Assembly: GCA_001595385.3 (NCBI GenBank)
Contig: LVEI03000001.1
Coordinates: 2,423,344 to 2,487,343 of the forward strand
DNA from: Deltaproteobacteria bacterium GWC2_55_46
GTDB lineage: Bacteria > Desulfobacterota > GWC2-55-46
Reading direction: 5' to 3'
DNA: 64,000 nt
This document shows, piece after piece, positions 24,855 through 33,987 of the stretch. Below the pieces are notes generated by a model that had not been told where the DNA came from, did no database searches, and worked only from the letters and a program-made list of their open reading frames with translations. The translations under genes were made by a program, and so were the position numbers. Position 1 is the first letter of the stretch; each line of letters starts with the position of its first letter.

Positions 24855-25788
24855 AGAGTTCCCCAGGGTAAGCGTGATCATGAACTGCCTGAACGGGCAG
24901 GAGTACCTTAGGGAGGCTATAGACAGCGTCTACGCCCAGACCTATGGCTCATGGGAGATAGTCTTCTGGGACAACGCCTCCACCGACGGGAGCGCGGACA
25001 TCGCCAGGGGTTATGACGGAAGGCTCAGGTACTTCCGTAACCCCTTAACCGAGCCTCTCGGCAAAGCCAGGAACAGGGCGATCAAGGCCTCCAGGGGCGA
25101 GTTCATCGCCTTCCTCGACTGCGACGACCTCTGGATGGCAGAGAAGCTTGAAAGGCAGGTGCCGCTGTTCGACAGGGACCCAGGGGTGGGGCTTGTCTAC
25201 TCGGACACGGTCTTTTTTAACTCCAGGGGCGACGAGCGGCGTATATACGAGAAGGACAAGCCGCCGAAGGGGCGTATCTTCAGTGAACTCCTTACGGATT
25301 ATTTCCTCTCCATGGAGACGGTCATCCTCAGGAGGAAGGCGCTTGAAGGGCTCGGCGAATGGTTTGACGAAAGGCTTAGCATGAACGAGGAGGCCGACCT
25401 CTTTACCAGGATAGCCCATGGCTGGGAGGCGGATTACGTCGATGAGCCGCTCGCGAAGTGGCGGGTCCATCCGGGGAGCCTTACATGGACAAAAAAAGAG
25501 CTTTTCGCCGTGGAGTCCCAGATGGTGATCGAGAAATACCTGAGGATATTCCCGGGCTTCGAGAGGGAGTACGGAGAAGAGGTCGACAGGGTGAGGCTCA
25601 GGATAACAAAACAGAGGTTCATGAACCAATGGGAGAAGGGGGACACCGGGCTCAGGGGCTCGCTCAGGGGCTACATAAGGAAGGACCCCAAGGCGCTCGC
25701 TCTTTACATGGCCTCGTTCCTGCCATACAGGGCTGCAGGAAAGTTCATCGGATACTACAGGAGGTACCGGGGCCATGTTGAGCCTTGA
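24841..25788 (+). CDS. Family 2 glycosyltransferase
   Basis: 315 residues with the GT-A fold pattern: VSVIMNCLNGQEYLREAIDS at the N-terminus, FWDNASTDGS, and the metal-binding DCDDLW (DxD). A further conserved segment is RLSMNEEADLFTRIAHG. No membrane segments are visible. It overlaps the epimerase-like gene by 14 bases and the next aminotransferase by 14 bases. It probably adds one residue, perhaps the CDP-derived sugar, to the lipid-linked repeat unit. Confidence 0.88.
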   Translation: MTMNKEFPRVSVIMNCLNGQEYLREAIDSVYAQTYGSWEIVFWDNASTDGSADIARGYDGRLRYFRNPLTEPLGKARNRAIKASRGEFIAFLDCDDLWMAEKLERQVPLFDRDPGVGLVYSDTVFFNSRGDERRIYEKDKPPKGRIFSELLTDYFLSMETVILRRKALEGLGEWFDERLSMNEEADLFTRIAHGWEADYVDEPLAKWRVHPGSLTWTKKELFAVESQMVIEKYLRIFPGFEREYGEEVDRVRLRITKQRFMNQWEKGDTGLRGSLRGYIRKDPKALALYMASFLPYRAAGKFIGYYRRYRGHVEP

Positions 25789-26752
25789 AGAAATATTCGA
25801 GGGCAGGGATGTGGCCTTCTTCGGTTACGCCAGAACGGCCCTGGAGTACGGCTACAGGTACCTCGGGCTAAAGGCCGGGGACGAGGTCCTGTATCCCGAC
25901 CTCATATGCGATGTCGCGATGGTCCCATGCAGGCGGCTCGGGCTCAATGTCGGCTTCTACAGGATAAACGACTCACTGGAGACTGACATCGCGGATCTCG
26001 AAAGGCAGGTGACAGGCAGCACCAGGGCCATCCTGGCTGTACACTACTTCGGCTTCCCGCAAAGGCGACTCGATTCTCTCAAGGGGCTTTGCAGGAGGCG
26101 CGGTCTTTACCTTATAGAGGACAACGCCCATAGCTTCTTAAGCAGCCCAGGTGGGAGATTCCTCGGCTTCACCGGCGACATTTCTATTTACAGCTTCAGA
26201 AAGACCGTGCCGGTCGTAAACGGCGCGGCACTGCTGGTGAACCGGCACTTCAATGGCGGAGACGACACGTGGGATGTGAAGCTTGCAGGCGAGATGCTCC
26301 CGCCGGAGAAGAGAATTAGGAGGATAAGGGGGCGTCTTAAATTGTTTGAGGCGAAATACCGTGTTCCACTGAGCAGGCTCCGGAGGACGGGGCTCCATGT
26401 GCTCCCGCACGGCGCTACCGAATACGAAACACTTGACTACAAGGCCGACGAGTGGAGCATGTCGGTGCTCCGGGATTACCCCTACGCCAGGGAGATAACA
26501 AGAAGAAGGGACAATTTCCGCAGATGGGTAGACAGGCTCACCCCGCTTGGCCTTGTCCCTGTCAAGGAGCTCGAAAGCGGCACGGTGCCCATGTGCTGCC
26601 CCATGTACTCAAGCGAACGGGACCGCTGGCTTGAGCGCTATCTCGGGAAGGGCTACAGGGTAAGCCCCTGGCCGACGCTTCCGAGAGAAGTGAGCAGGAA
26701 GGGTGGGGGCGCGGTTGATATCTGGAAGAGGCTAATAACATTCCCGGTTTGA
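25775..26752 (+). CDS. DegT/DnrJ/EryC1-like PLP enzyme, short form
   Basis: 325 residues, shorter than typical DegT proteins of about 370-400. It shows YARTALEYGYRYLGLKAGDEV, ILAVHYFGFPQR, LIEDNAHSF (PLP-ring aspartate) and IYSFRKTVPVVNGAALLV, where the lysine would bind PLP. The canonical glycine-rich T-x-G-E-G-G stretch is replaced by a V-V-N-G segment, and the C-terminus is shortened. Related short forms occur in polysaccharide loci. It is either an aminotransferase for a sugar or a diverged member. Confidence 0.78.
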   Translation: MLSLEEIFEGRDVAFFGYARTALEYGYRYLGLKAGDEVLYPDLICDVAMVPCRRLGLNVGFYRINDSLETDIADLERQVTGSTRAILAVHYFGFPQRRLDSLKGLCRRRGLYLIEDNAHSFLSSPGGRFLGFTGDISIYSFRKTVPVVNGAALLVNRHFNGGDDTWDVKLAGEMLPPEKRIRRIRGRLKLFEAKYRVPLSRLRRTGLHVLPHGATEYETLDYKADEWSMSVLRDYPYAREITRRRDNFRRWVDRLTPLGLVPVKELESGTVPMCCPMYSSERDRWLERYLGKGYRVSPWPTLPREVSRKGGGAVDIWKRLITFPV

Positions 26753-26758
26753 GGTGAG

Positions 26759-27865
26759 ATGACTTTACGAATAGAGATATACGAGGCCCCCGAGGCCTTT
26801 CTCGCCTTGAGGGAGCGCTGGCGAGGGATAGCCGAAGGTGAAGGGCAGCTCTTCTCCGGCCCAGAATGGCACTGGGCCTGGTGGAAGGCCTTCGGCGGCA
26901 GGGCGTTGTTCTACGCGGGCTTTGACGGCGGCCGCCTCGTCGGGGTCTGGCCGTTCTGCCTGAGACGGGCCTCGTTCAAGGATTTTTACGGGAGAATAGC
27001 CGAGACATTATCTGGCAGGAGCGCTGATTACGGCTTGCCGGCGATAGAAAAGGGCTTTGAGGCGACGTTCGTAAGATCGGTCATAGAGGACCTGATGGAG
27101 AAGGCAGGCAGAAGGACGCTCATCGAATTCCCTCACCTGCCATTGGGCCATCCTTCTACTTCCGCCTTGGCGTCGTACATCCGGGAAAGCGGGATGAGGA
27201 CAGTAGAATCAGAGACGGTCTGCCCGGTGCTCGAGTTCGGGGCTGACAGTGCCTCCACCGAAAGGTCATGGAAGAGGACGCATCGCGCGGACCTCAGAAG
27301 GCAGAGGAGGAGACTTGAGGAGATAGGTACGTTGAGACTCAATATCCCCGGCGGGAAGGAGGAGGCTGTCGAGCTTCTGCCATCTTTTTTCAGCATGCAT
27401 ACCGCTGAGTGGAGGGCGCGCAGGTTCAACCTCAAGTTCCTCGACCACAGGATGAGGGATTTTTGCGGGAACCTCGTTGATGGCCTATATGGCAAGGGGC
27501 TCCACTTCTCGTTTTTATCATGCGGCGCGGAAGTAATAAGCATGCACCTGGGCTTTCTCTCCCATGGCTGGCTTCTGTGGTATATGCCTGCCTATGACAC
27601 CGCCTTTGAGAAATACTCTCCGGGCAAGGTCCACCTGCACATGCTGACAGAGCTTGGGCAAAGGCAGGGATGGAAGGGTATCGATTTTCTTCAGGGCGAC
27701 GAGGCCTACAAGCTACAGTGGAGCAACGGCAGGGTCGAGACAAGCTCCTTCACTTGCTCCAGGGCATGGTCGATCCAGTATTCCTGGCTCATCTGGGCTA
27801 AGCCATGGCTCATAGATAACTTCGGGGAGATCTACAGGCGACTTAAGTCCGCAGGAGTGTCCTGA
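26759..27865 (+). CDS. FemAB/CelD-like acyltransferase (GNAT fold)
   Basis: 368 residues. The N-terminus (GPEWHWAWWKAFGG, LFYAGFDGGRLVGVWPF) and the C-terminal domain (FFSMHTAEWRARRFN, HLGFLSHGWLLWYMPAYDTAFEKYSPG, GIDFLQGDEAYKLQWSN) match the Acetyltransf_6/FemAB-like family called CelD or BioF2 in polysaccharide and exosortase-linked loci. It probably transfers an acyl or aminoacyl group to a sugar amine. It is next to a polysaccharide deacetylase, which could expose such an amine. Family assignment is from remembered motifs. Confidence 0.78.
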   Translation: MTLRIEIYEAPEAFLALRERWRGIAEGEGQLFSGPEWHWAWWKAFGGRALFYAGFDGGRLVGVWPFCLRRASFKDFYGRIAETLSGRSADYGLPAIEKGFEATFVRSVIEDLMEKAGRRTLIEFPHLPLGHPSTSALASYIRESGMRTVESETVCPVLEFGADSASTERSWKRTHRADLRRQRRRLEEIGTLRLNIPGGKEEAVELLPSFFSMHTAEWRARRFNLKFLDHRMRDFCGNLVDGLYGKGLHFSFLSCGAEVISMHLGFLSHGWLLWYMPAYDTAFEKYSPGKVHLHMLTELGQRQGWKGIDFLQGDEAYKLQWSNGRVETSSFTCSRAWSIQYSWLIWAKPWLIDNFGEIYRRLKSAGVS

Positions 27866-27866
27866 G

Positions 27867-28841
27867 ATGGTCATGCCGGCAGCTGCCAGAGTTGTGAATG
27901 GAGGGCTCACGATAATAAGCAGGGTGCGCCCGGTCCCGAAGGGCTACGCGATACTCCTCTACCACAGGCTCCACGAGGACGATTCGGTTGATGCCCCGTT
28001 CCTGTCAATAGGCGCCACTGTTTTCTCTTCGCAGATGGAATGGCTGAAAGAGAGGGCGGCGGTGGTAACCCTCTCCGAGCTGGTCTCGATGGTAAAGGCG
28101 CGGAAAAATCCGGATAAGCTCTACGCGGCGCTCACCTTTGACGACGGCTACCAGGACGTTTTACGGGTCGGTCTTCCGCTTTTCAGGAGGCACTCTGTGC
28201 CGGTGACCTTTTTCATCTCCACCTCGTTCATCGACGACCACTCAAGGATGTCGTGGTGGGATACGCTCCAAGGCGCGGGCATAGGCGCGCGCCAGATATC
28301 CAGGGCCTCGGAGAAGATAAAGTACTCCGGTCTTCCGGTAGAAGACGCCCTCGTTGGGCGCGGGCCTTCCCTCGGCAGCTCTGCTCATAACGGCTTTGCC
28401 AGCTGGGATGAGCTGCGTGCCGCCGCTGGAAGCGGGTATGTGGAAGTAGGCGGCCATACGGTGACCCACCCGGTGCTCTCAAGGGGCGGGCTCTACGAAG
28501 TACGGGAGTGCAAGGCGAGGCTGGAAGATGAGCTTGGAAAAAGAACGAGGTTTTTCGCCTACCCGTTCGGTGGGGTGAGGGACGTGTCGGCACGGGCGGC
28601 TGAGTGCGTAAGAAGCGCCGGGTTCGAGGCGGCCGTGACGACCTTCGGCGGCTTCAACAAGCCAGGAGATGACGCCTTCCTTCTGAGGAGGATAAAGTTC
28701 ATGGGCCATGGCCTGGGAGATTTCGCGGTAAGCGTCAGCACCGGGGATATAAAGAGGCATATCAACAGAGCATACGCGGCTTTGACCGCGCTGCGGGGGC
28801 CGGGCCTGGGTTCTGGAAAAAAGACCGAGGATGGAAGGTAA
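27867..28841 (+). CDS. Polysaccharide deacetylase (NodB/CE4 family)
   Basis: 324 residues. It has the NodB motifs: TFDDGYQD (motif 1 with the catalytic aspartate and metal aspartate), the H-x3-H metal ligands in GGHTVTHPVLS (motif 2), and the arginine/proline strand around FFAYPFGG (motif 3). There is no obvious signal peptide, so it may act in the cytoplasm on lipid-linked intermediates. It is placed two bases after the acyltransferase. De-N-acetylation followed by a new acylation is a plausible two-step change. Confidence 0.87.
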   Translation: MVMPAAARVVNGGLTIISRVRPVPKGYAILLYHRLHEDDSVDAPFLSIGATVFSSQMEWLKERAAVVTLSELVSMVKARKNPDKLYAALTFDDGYQDVLRVGLPLFRRHSVPVTFFISTSFIDDHSRMSWWDTLQGAGIGARQISRASEKIKYSGLPVEDALVGRGPSLGSSAHNGFASWDELRAAAGSGYVEVGGHTVTHPVLSRGGLYEVRECKARLEDELGKRTRFFAYPFGGVRDVSARAAECVRSAGFEAAVTTFGGFNKPGDDAFLLRRIKFMGHGLGDFAVSVSTGDIKRHINRAYAALTALRGPGLGSGKKTEDGR

Positions 28842-28860
28842 GGGAAGGGAAGGAGGACTG

Positions 28861-30015
28861 ATGAAGGTATTGATACTTGGAGGAGACGGGTATCTCGGCT
28901 GGCCGACCGCAATGGCGTTCGCGGCAAGGGGGCATGAGGTCTCCGTCATAGACAACTACTTCAGGCGAAGGATCGCTATAGAGACGCGCTCAGAGGCGCT
29001 CCTGCCAAACCCGTGCCTCATCGAGAGGACCGAGATATTCCATTCGCTCACAGGCTTCAAGGTGCGCTCCGAGATAGGCGACTGCACCGATTACAGGACC
29101 CTTTCAAGGGTCTTTAGAGACGCAAGGCCGGATGCCGTCGTGCACTACGCGGAGCAGCCCTCGGCGCCTTACTCGATGATAAACCACGAGTGCGCGAGCA
29201 GGACGCTTAATAACAACCTGAACAGCACCCTCAACCTGATATGGGCCGTACTTGAGCACGCGCCAGAGTGCCACATAATAAAGCTCGGCACCATGGGCGA
29301 GTACGGAACACCGAACATAGACATTGAGGAAGGCTGGATAGATATAGAGCACAACGGCAGGAAGGACAGGTTCCTCTACCCAAGACAGGCCGGAAGCCTC
29401 TATCACACCACGAAGGTGCTCGATACAGACCTCCTGTACTTTTATACGCGCATATATGGCATCCGGGTGACCGATCTCATGCAGGGGCCGGTCTACGGGA
29501 TCGCGACACCGGAATCGGAGCTTGGCGACAGGCTCATGCCGAACTTCCACTACGACGACATCTTCGGGACAGTTGTGAACAGGTTCCTTGTCCAGGCCGC
29601 TGCCGGGGTCCCGCTCACCGTCTACGGCAAGGGCGGCCAGACCCGCGGGTACATAAATTTGAATGACACCATCCAGTGTGTGGAGCTTTCGATGCTGAAC
29701 CCTCCAAAGAAGGGGGAGCTTCGCATATTCAACCAGTTCACGGAGAAGTTCACCGTAAACGAGCTGGCCTCAAAGGTGAAAGAGGCTGGCAGGCGCCTGG
29801 GGCTCAAGGTGAACGTGACCCGGATAGAGAACCCGAGGCAGGAAAAGGAAGAGCACTATTATAACGTCAGGCACGACGGCCTCTTTAAGCTCAGGCTAAA
29901 ACCCAACTACATGACAGAAGAGCTGCTCGCAGGCATTTTGGAGAAGATCATAAAGCACAGGACGCGTATAGACGAGCGCAAGCTCATGCCGAGGGTAAGA
30001 TGGAAGGCGGCTTGA
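28861..30015 (+). CDS. sqdB: UDP-sulfoquinovose synthase
   Basis: 384 residues from ATG 28861, with GGAAGGAGG just upstream. The NAD-binding motif is LILGGDGYLGWPTA. The family-specific segment LGTMGEYGTPNIDIEEG (about 142-158) holds the catalytic threonine (T144), and YHTTK (Y181, K185) gives the Y-x3-K pair; these positions closely match the plant SQD1 enzyme as I remember it. HYAEQPSAPYSM is also diagnostic. It makes UDP-6-sulfo-quinovose from UDP-glucose and sulfite. Placed among glycosyltransferases without an sqdX/sqdD-like lipid gene that I recognise, it may supply a sulfonated sugar to the polysaccharide. Confidence 0.9.
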   Translation: MKVLILGGDGYLGWPTAMAFAARGHEVSVIDNYFRRRIAIETRSEALLPNPCLIERTEIFHSLTGFKVRSEIGDCTDYRTLSRVFRDARPDAVVHYAEQPSAPYSMINHECASRTLNNNLNSTLNLIWAVLEHAPECHIIKLGTMGEYGTPNIDIEEGWIDIEHNGRKDRFLYPRQAGSLYHTTKVLDTDLLYFYTRIYGIRVTDLMQGPVYGIATPESELGDRLMPNFHYDDIFGTVVNRFLVQAAAGVPLTVYGKGGQTRGYINLNDTIQCVELSMLNPPKKGELRIFNQFTEKFTVNELASKVKEAGRRLGLKVNVTRIENPRQEKEEHYYNVRHDGLFKLRLKPNYMTEELLAGILEKIIKHRTRIDERKLMPRVRWKAA

Positions 30016-30968
30016 AGTGGCTTATAACAGGCGGGTGCGGCTTTATCGGCTCAAGTCTCGTAGCGAGACTTCTTGAGACTGGCGGGGCAAGCGCGATAAG
30101 GGTGCTCGACAACATCTCCACCGGCACCATGGAAGCGCTCGATGAGGCGCGCGGCGCTCTCGATGCCGCGACAGTTGAGTTTGTAAAGGCAGACGTAGGC
30201 GACCCGGACGCCTGCCGGGAGAGCGCGAAGGGCATGGACATCGTCGTCCACCTCGCGGCCTCTACAGGCGTTCCGCGCTCGGTCGATGACCCAAGGAAGG
30301 ATATGGAGAGCAACGTAGTAGGGACCTTCAACATGCTGGAGGCGGCAAGGGAAATGGGCGCTGGGGCCTTCGTCTTCGCCTCGTCGAGCGCGCCGCTCGG
30401 GGCCCAGGACCCTCCGATGCACGAAGAAAGGGCATGCCGTCCGATGTCGCCGTACGGGGCCGGCAAGCTCGCCGGCGAGGGCTACTGCTCCGCCTTTTTC
30501 TGGGCCTACGGCCTCAAGACCGTATCTCTCAGGTTCGGGAACGTCTACGGGCCGCGCTCGGCACACAAGACGAGCGTTGTGGCGCGTTTTTTCAGGCAGG
30601 CTCTCACCGGTGAGGAGATCGTCATCTACGGGGACGGCGAGCATACCAGGGACTTCATATACGTAGACGATCTCGTAAGCGCGGTCGTCCTCTCAGCCGG
30701 ATCTGGCGCCGGCGGAGAGCTCTTTCAGATCGCTACATCCAGAGAGACGAGCATTAACGAGATAGCCTTCAAGGTGAGGGGGATCGTCGAGAGCGGGACT
30801 GGAATGAGAGTTGGCCTGAGGCACGAGCGCGGCCTGCAGGGCGAGATGAAAAGGAACTATTCGGACATCTCGAAGGCCAGGCGGCTCTTGGGATTTTCAC
30901 CGCAGGTCGATATCGACGATGGGCTAAGGAGGACATTTGAATATTTCAAACGCCACGAGCTCAGGTGA
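30000..30968 (+). CDS. NAD-dependent UDP-sugar epimerase (GalE/WbpP-like)
   Basis: 322 residues of extended SDR type. The N-terminal GGCGFIGSSLVARLL binds NAD. FASSSAPLG holds the catalytic serine strand, SPYGAGKLAGEGY holds Y-x3-K, and LRFGNVYGPRSAHKTSVVARF is a typical epimerase signature. HTRDFIYVDDLV is also conserved. It overlaps sqdB by 16 bases, so the two are coupled. It may epimerise UDP-glucose, UDP-GlcNAc or UDP-sulfoquinovose; the substrate is not known. Confidence 0.88.
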   Translation: MEGGLKWLITGGCGFIGSSLVARLLETGGASAIRVLDNISTGTMEALDEARGALDAATVEFVKADVGDPDACRESAKGMDIVVHLAASTGVPRSVDDPRKDMESNVVGTFNMLEAAREMGAGAFVFASSSAPLGAQDPPMHEERACRPMSPYGAGKLAGEGYCSAFFWAYGLKTVSLRFGNVYGPRSAHKTSVVARFFRQALTGEEIVIYGDGEHTRDFIYVDDLVSAVVLSAGSGAGGELFQIATSRETSINEIAFKVRGIVESGTGMRVGLRHERGLQGEMKRNYSDISKARRLLGFSPQVDIDDGLRRTFEYFKRHELR

Positions 30969-30971
30969 TCC

Positions 30972-32060
30972 ATGGGTTTAAGGGTGCTCTGTATAGTCTC
31001 GATACTGCCGCCATATCCTGGCGGCGCCGCGGTCTGTTTCGGTAACATTTTGCAGGAGCTGGCCCACGGCCATGAAGATGACCTGGAAAGTGTTGTCGTT
31101 CTTACAGAGAAGGGCTGCCTGCGTGACTACGGCGGCGCTGTGAGAGTTCACGACAGGCTCTTCAGGTACGATTCAACCGGACTCAACAACAGGAGCTTTT
31201 TCAAGCAGCTCCTCAATTACCTCATAATCCTTTTCTACATCCTCTTCGCGAGAAAGGAGATGGTCCATATACACGCGAGGTACGTCTACGCCAGATACAT
31301 AGGCAGGGTAGTGTGGCTCGCGCTCCTGGTAACGCGCGCGAAGGTGGTCGTCGACATCCGTGACAGGTTCTACACGAACTTCGGCTTTGGCCATAACTTC
31401 CTGGTCTGTTCGAGGGAGCTTGAGGAGTTCTACGGCTGGATAGGAAAAAAGGAGTTCCTGCCCATACCGATGAGCTTCCCTGAATTGAGAAAAGATATCG
31501 AGATGGGACATCGGGTCGCATACATCGGGGCGATAGTCGAGAACAAAGGCGTAATCGAGCTCCTCGACGGCTATGCGCAATATCTCAAGGAGTCGAAAGA
31601 CCCGTTGGAGCTCCACATATGGGGGCAGAACACCCTGGGTGGAAGATTTGAGGAGAAGGCCAGGATGTGCGGGGCCGTCTACCACGGCGCGGCCGCTCCC
31701 GGGGAGGTCTTCGACAGGATACTTGAGTCCAAGGCGGTCATACTCCCGTCGAGCTCAGAAGGGATGCCGAGGGTGCTCCTTGAGACGATCTGCTGCAAAA
31801 GGGCCTTCATATGCCATTCCAGCGTAAAGTCGCTGGCAAGTCTTCTCCCGGAGGGGTTCGTCTTGAAAGAGATAACCCCACGGGAGATAAAGAGGGCGTT
31901 TTTTGAGGTCGAGGCGCACAAAGGGGAGGTCTGCTGCCAATACGACCTGCTCTCGCATTCGCGCGCGCTCGTTGCCTCAGGGCTTATCGGCTTTTACAAA
32001 AGGGTGCTTTCAAAGGAATGGAAACAAAAGGAAAGATACTCGATCAAGCTGACGGAATAA
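30972..32060 (+). CDS. Family 4-like (GT-B) glycosyltransferase
   Basis: 362 residues. The N-terminus (LRVLCIVSILPPYPGGAAVCFG) is typical of GT4 proteins with a glycine-rich acceptor loop. The C-terminal half shows YIGAIVENKGVIELLDGYAQYL and the E-x7-E type segment around ILPSSSEGMPRVLLETICC, which binds the donor nucleotide. The GT starts three bases after the epimerase gene and overlaps the polymerase gene by 43 bases. It probably extends the repeat unit, possibly with the sulfoquinovose-type sugar. Confidence 0.87.
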   Translation: MGLRVLCIVSILPPYPGGAAVCFGNILQELAHGHEDDLESVVVLTEKGCLRDYGGAVRVHDRLFRYDSTGLNNRSFFKQLLNYLIILFYILFARKEMVHIHARYVYARYIGRVVWLALLVTRAKVVVDIRDRFYTNFGFGHNFLVCSRELEEFYGWIGKKEFLPIPMSFPELRKDIEMGHRVAYIGAIVENKGVIELLDGYAQYLKESKDPLELHIWGQNTLGGRFEEKARMCGAVYHGAAAPGEVFDRILESKAVILPSSSEGMPRVLLETICCKRAFICHSSVKSLASLLPEGFVLKEITPREIKRAFFEVEAHKGEVCCQYDLLSHSRALVASGLIGFYKRVLSKEWKQKERYSIKLTE

Positions 32061-33361
32061 ACTTCACCCTGGTAATCCTCTTCATAGTAACCGTCTTCCT
32101 GGCCTCCTCCGTCAAGATCGCTATGATGAACACCACATCTCTGGTGGCGATGGTGATGTTCGTCGTATTCATCATGAACAGCCTCTTAAGGGGCAGGTTT
32201 ACTCTCGCGAACCACCAGGTGCAGAAGGGGATGTGCGCCCTGTTTATCTGGGCGGCTGTCTCGCTTTTCCTCAGTAAGATCGACCCCGCCAAGGCCTTTC
32301 CCTCTGACGTGTACTCATACGCCTGGGCCAGCGGCCTGTCCTCGCCTGGGATGCGGGGCTATTCCTTCCTCATAAGGCTCTTCCTCTCGATGATGGCGAT
32401 CAACTTCATAATAGACGCGGTCAACACCGAGAGGCGTTTTTTCAAGGCCCTTAACTTTTTTCTGCTCTTCTATTTCGCGGTCTGCCTGTATGTGCTGGCC
32501 CAATACCTGCTTCTTGTGCTCTTGGGGGTGCAGATAGGAGAGCTGAGGCCGTCCGCCATGGAGACACTGACGCGCACCGGGGGCTATATAGGCGAATCGA
32601 GCAACCTTGCCGGGCTGCTCGTAAGCGGTTTTTTCCTGACCGTGGCCTTTGCCGCCAGGAGGCACGCCAGGATATGGTTCCCGAGGTGGGTCCTCATGGC
32701 CATGTGCGCCGCGGCAATCGTCGGCATCATCTCGACTTACTCGGCCGCCTGGATACTCTCGGCCATGTTGGCGGCAGCTGTCGCAGGCGCTAAATACCTG
32801 GGGAGGAAAGAGCTATCCGTAATCGCCGTCTGCGCCATTGCAGTGGTGGCGGTCTTCCACGCCGAGATATACGAGACAGTATTCAGGAAGACGTTCATCC
32901 AGTTCTCCTATATCAACGTGAGGAGCGCTTCCTGGACGGCAGGGCTCGCGATATTCCTTGATAACATTCAGACCGGGGTGGGGATAGGGCAGAGCGTCTT
33001 TTTTGCTCCCACCTATCTCAGGGACATAGCCGTAAACTACTTCATCGTGCCGGAGACCTTCCTTAGCCTCTTCCTCGCCTCCCGCTTCCCGCCCATGAAC
33101 ACATACATACAATGGATGGCGGAGACAGGCACGGTCGGGCTCGCATTGCTCATATACGTCTTTTACCTCGTATACCGCTCAGGGGCGCGGATTTCAAGGC
33201 CAGAGCATACGCTAATAGTCAAATTCGGGCTGGGGGCCGCGCTCATGGCAACCGTCGTGGCCGCCAACGCGGCCCCTGATTACCTTTACGTGGGCTTCTT
33301 GAACTTTCTTGCCTCCATGTATGTGGCGGGTGGACGGTTATTCGCCCGGGAGTCGTCATGA
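32018..33361 (+). CDS. O-antigen polymerase/ligase-like membrane protein (Wzy)
   Basis: 447 residues with about eleven hydrophobic segments across the protein and a long periplasmic loop in the second half, the plan of Wzy polymerases and WaaL ligases. Near the C-terminus, PPMNTYIQWMAETGTVGLALL resembles the H/N-x-Y-L-x-x-x-x-E-x-G segment of this superfamily. It lies inside a Wzx/Wzz cluster, so polymerase is favoured over ligase. The start ATG 32018 has AAAGGA upstream and lies within the previous gene. Confidence 0.8.
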   Translation: METKGKILDQADGINFTLVILFIVTVFLASSVKIAMMNTTSLVAMVMFVVFIMNSLLRGRFTLANHQVQKGMCALFIWAAVSLFLSKIDPAKAFPSDVYSYAWASGLSSPGMRGYSFLIRLFLSMMAINFIIDAVNTERRFFKALNFFLLFYFAVCLYVLAQYLLLVLLGVQIGELRPSAMETLTRTGGYIGESSNLAGLLVSGFFLTVAFAARRHARIWFPRWVLMAMCAAAIVGIISTYSAAWILSAMLAAAVAGAKYLGRKELSVIAVCAIAVVAVFHAEIYETVFRKTFIQFSYINVRSASWTAGLAIFLDNIQTGVGIGQSVFFAPTYLRDIAVNYFIVPETFLSLFLASRFPPMNTYIQWMAETGTVGLALLIYVFYLVYRSGARISRPEHTLIVKFGLGAALMATVVAANAAPDYLYVGFLNFLASMYVAGGRLFARESS

Positions 33362-33987
33362 AGGGCGCCAGGCGCTTTAAGCTCGCGTTAGTGGCGGTGG
33401 CTGCGGTGATATTCCTGCTCGTGTACCACAGGGCGGTGTTTGATCTGCCGGCGAGGGCGCTCTTTGTCGATACCGGTCCCGGCACAGGCAACGATGCCAT
33501 AGTCTGCCTTTCGGGGGCTGAGACCGAAAGAGTCGAGCACTGTCTGGAACTGTACAGGAAGGGGCTCGCCGGGGTCGTGGTCGTCACCGGCGGAGGTCTG
33601 GAAAAGGGACTTGTCTTTTACCGGGAGGGAAGGTCCCTTGCCTCCATTTCGAGGGACTGGCTTTCAAGCCACGGCGTGCCAGAAGGGAGCATCACGACGA
33701 TAGAGGAGGGGACGAGCACCTATGAAGAGGCGCTCGCGGTCCGTGAGTTCGCTGTTGCGAAGGGGCTCAAGTCCATCGTGGTAGTAAGCTCGCCGTACCA
33801 CATGAGGAGGGTCTCTCTGGTCTTCAGGAACGTTTTCGGCGGAAGCGGCGTCTCTCTTGGCTTCTCCCCGGCGAGGCCCTTTGATGAGGGGCTCTCTGGT
33901 TGGTGGAAGGAAGAAGGCCTGGTGGCTAACGTATGCCTGGAATACATGAAGCTGATCGTCTACGCGGCGAAGGGGTACCTGTTTTGA
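33358..33987 (+). CDS. DUF218/YdcF-SanA-ElyC family protein
   Basis: 209 residues with one N-terminal membrane segment (LALVAVAAVIFLLVYH), so it is probably anchored with a periplasmic domain. The DUF218 fold is recognised from DAIVCLSGAETERVEHCLELYRKG, VVVTGGG, IEEGTSTYEEA and VVSSPYHMRRV. Family members affect envelope or undecaprenyl-phosphate metabolism, but the reaction is not well defined. It overlaps the polymerase (ATGA) and the GT9 gene (TTGA), so it is part of the operon. Confidence 0.85.
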   Translation: MKGARRFKLALVAVAAVIFLLVYHRAVFDLPARALFVDTGPGTGNDAIVCLSGAETERVEHCLELYRKGLAGVVVVTGGGLEKGLVFYREGRSLASISRDWLSSHGVPEGSITTIEEGTSTYEEALAVREFAVAKGLKSIVVVSSPYHMRRVSLVFRNVFGGSGVSLGFSPARPFDEGLSGWWKEEGLVANVCLEYMKLIVYAAKGYLF

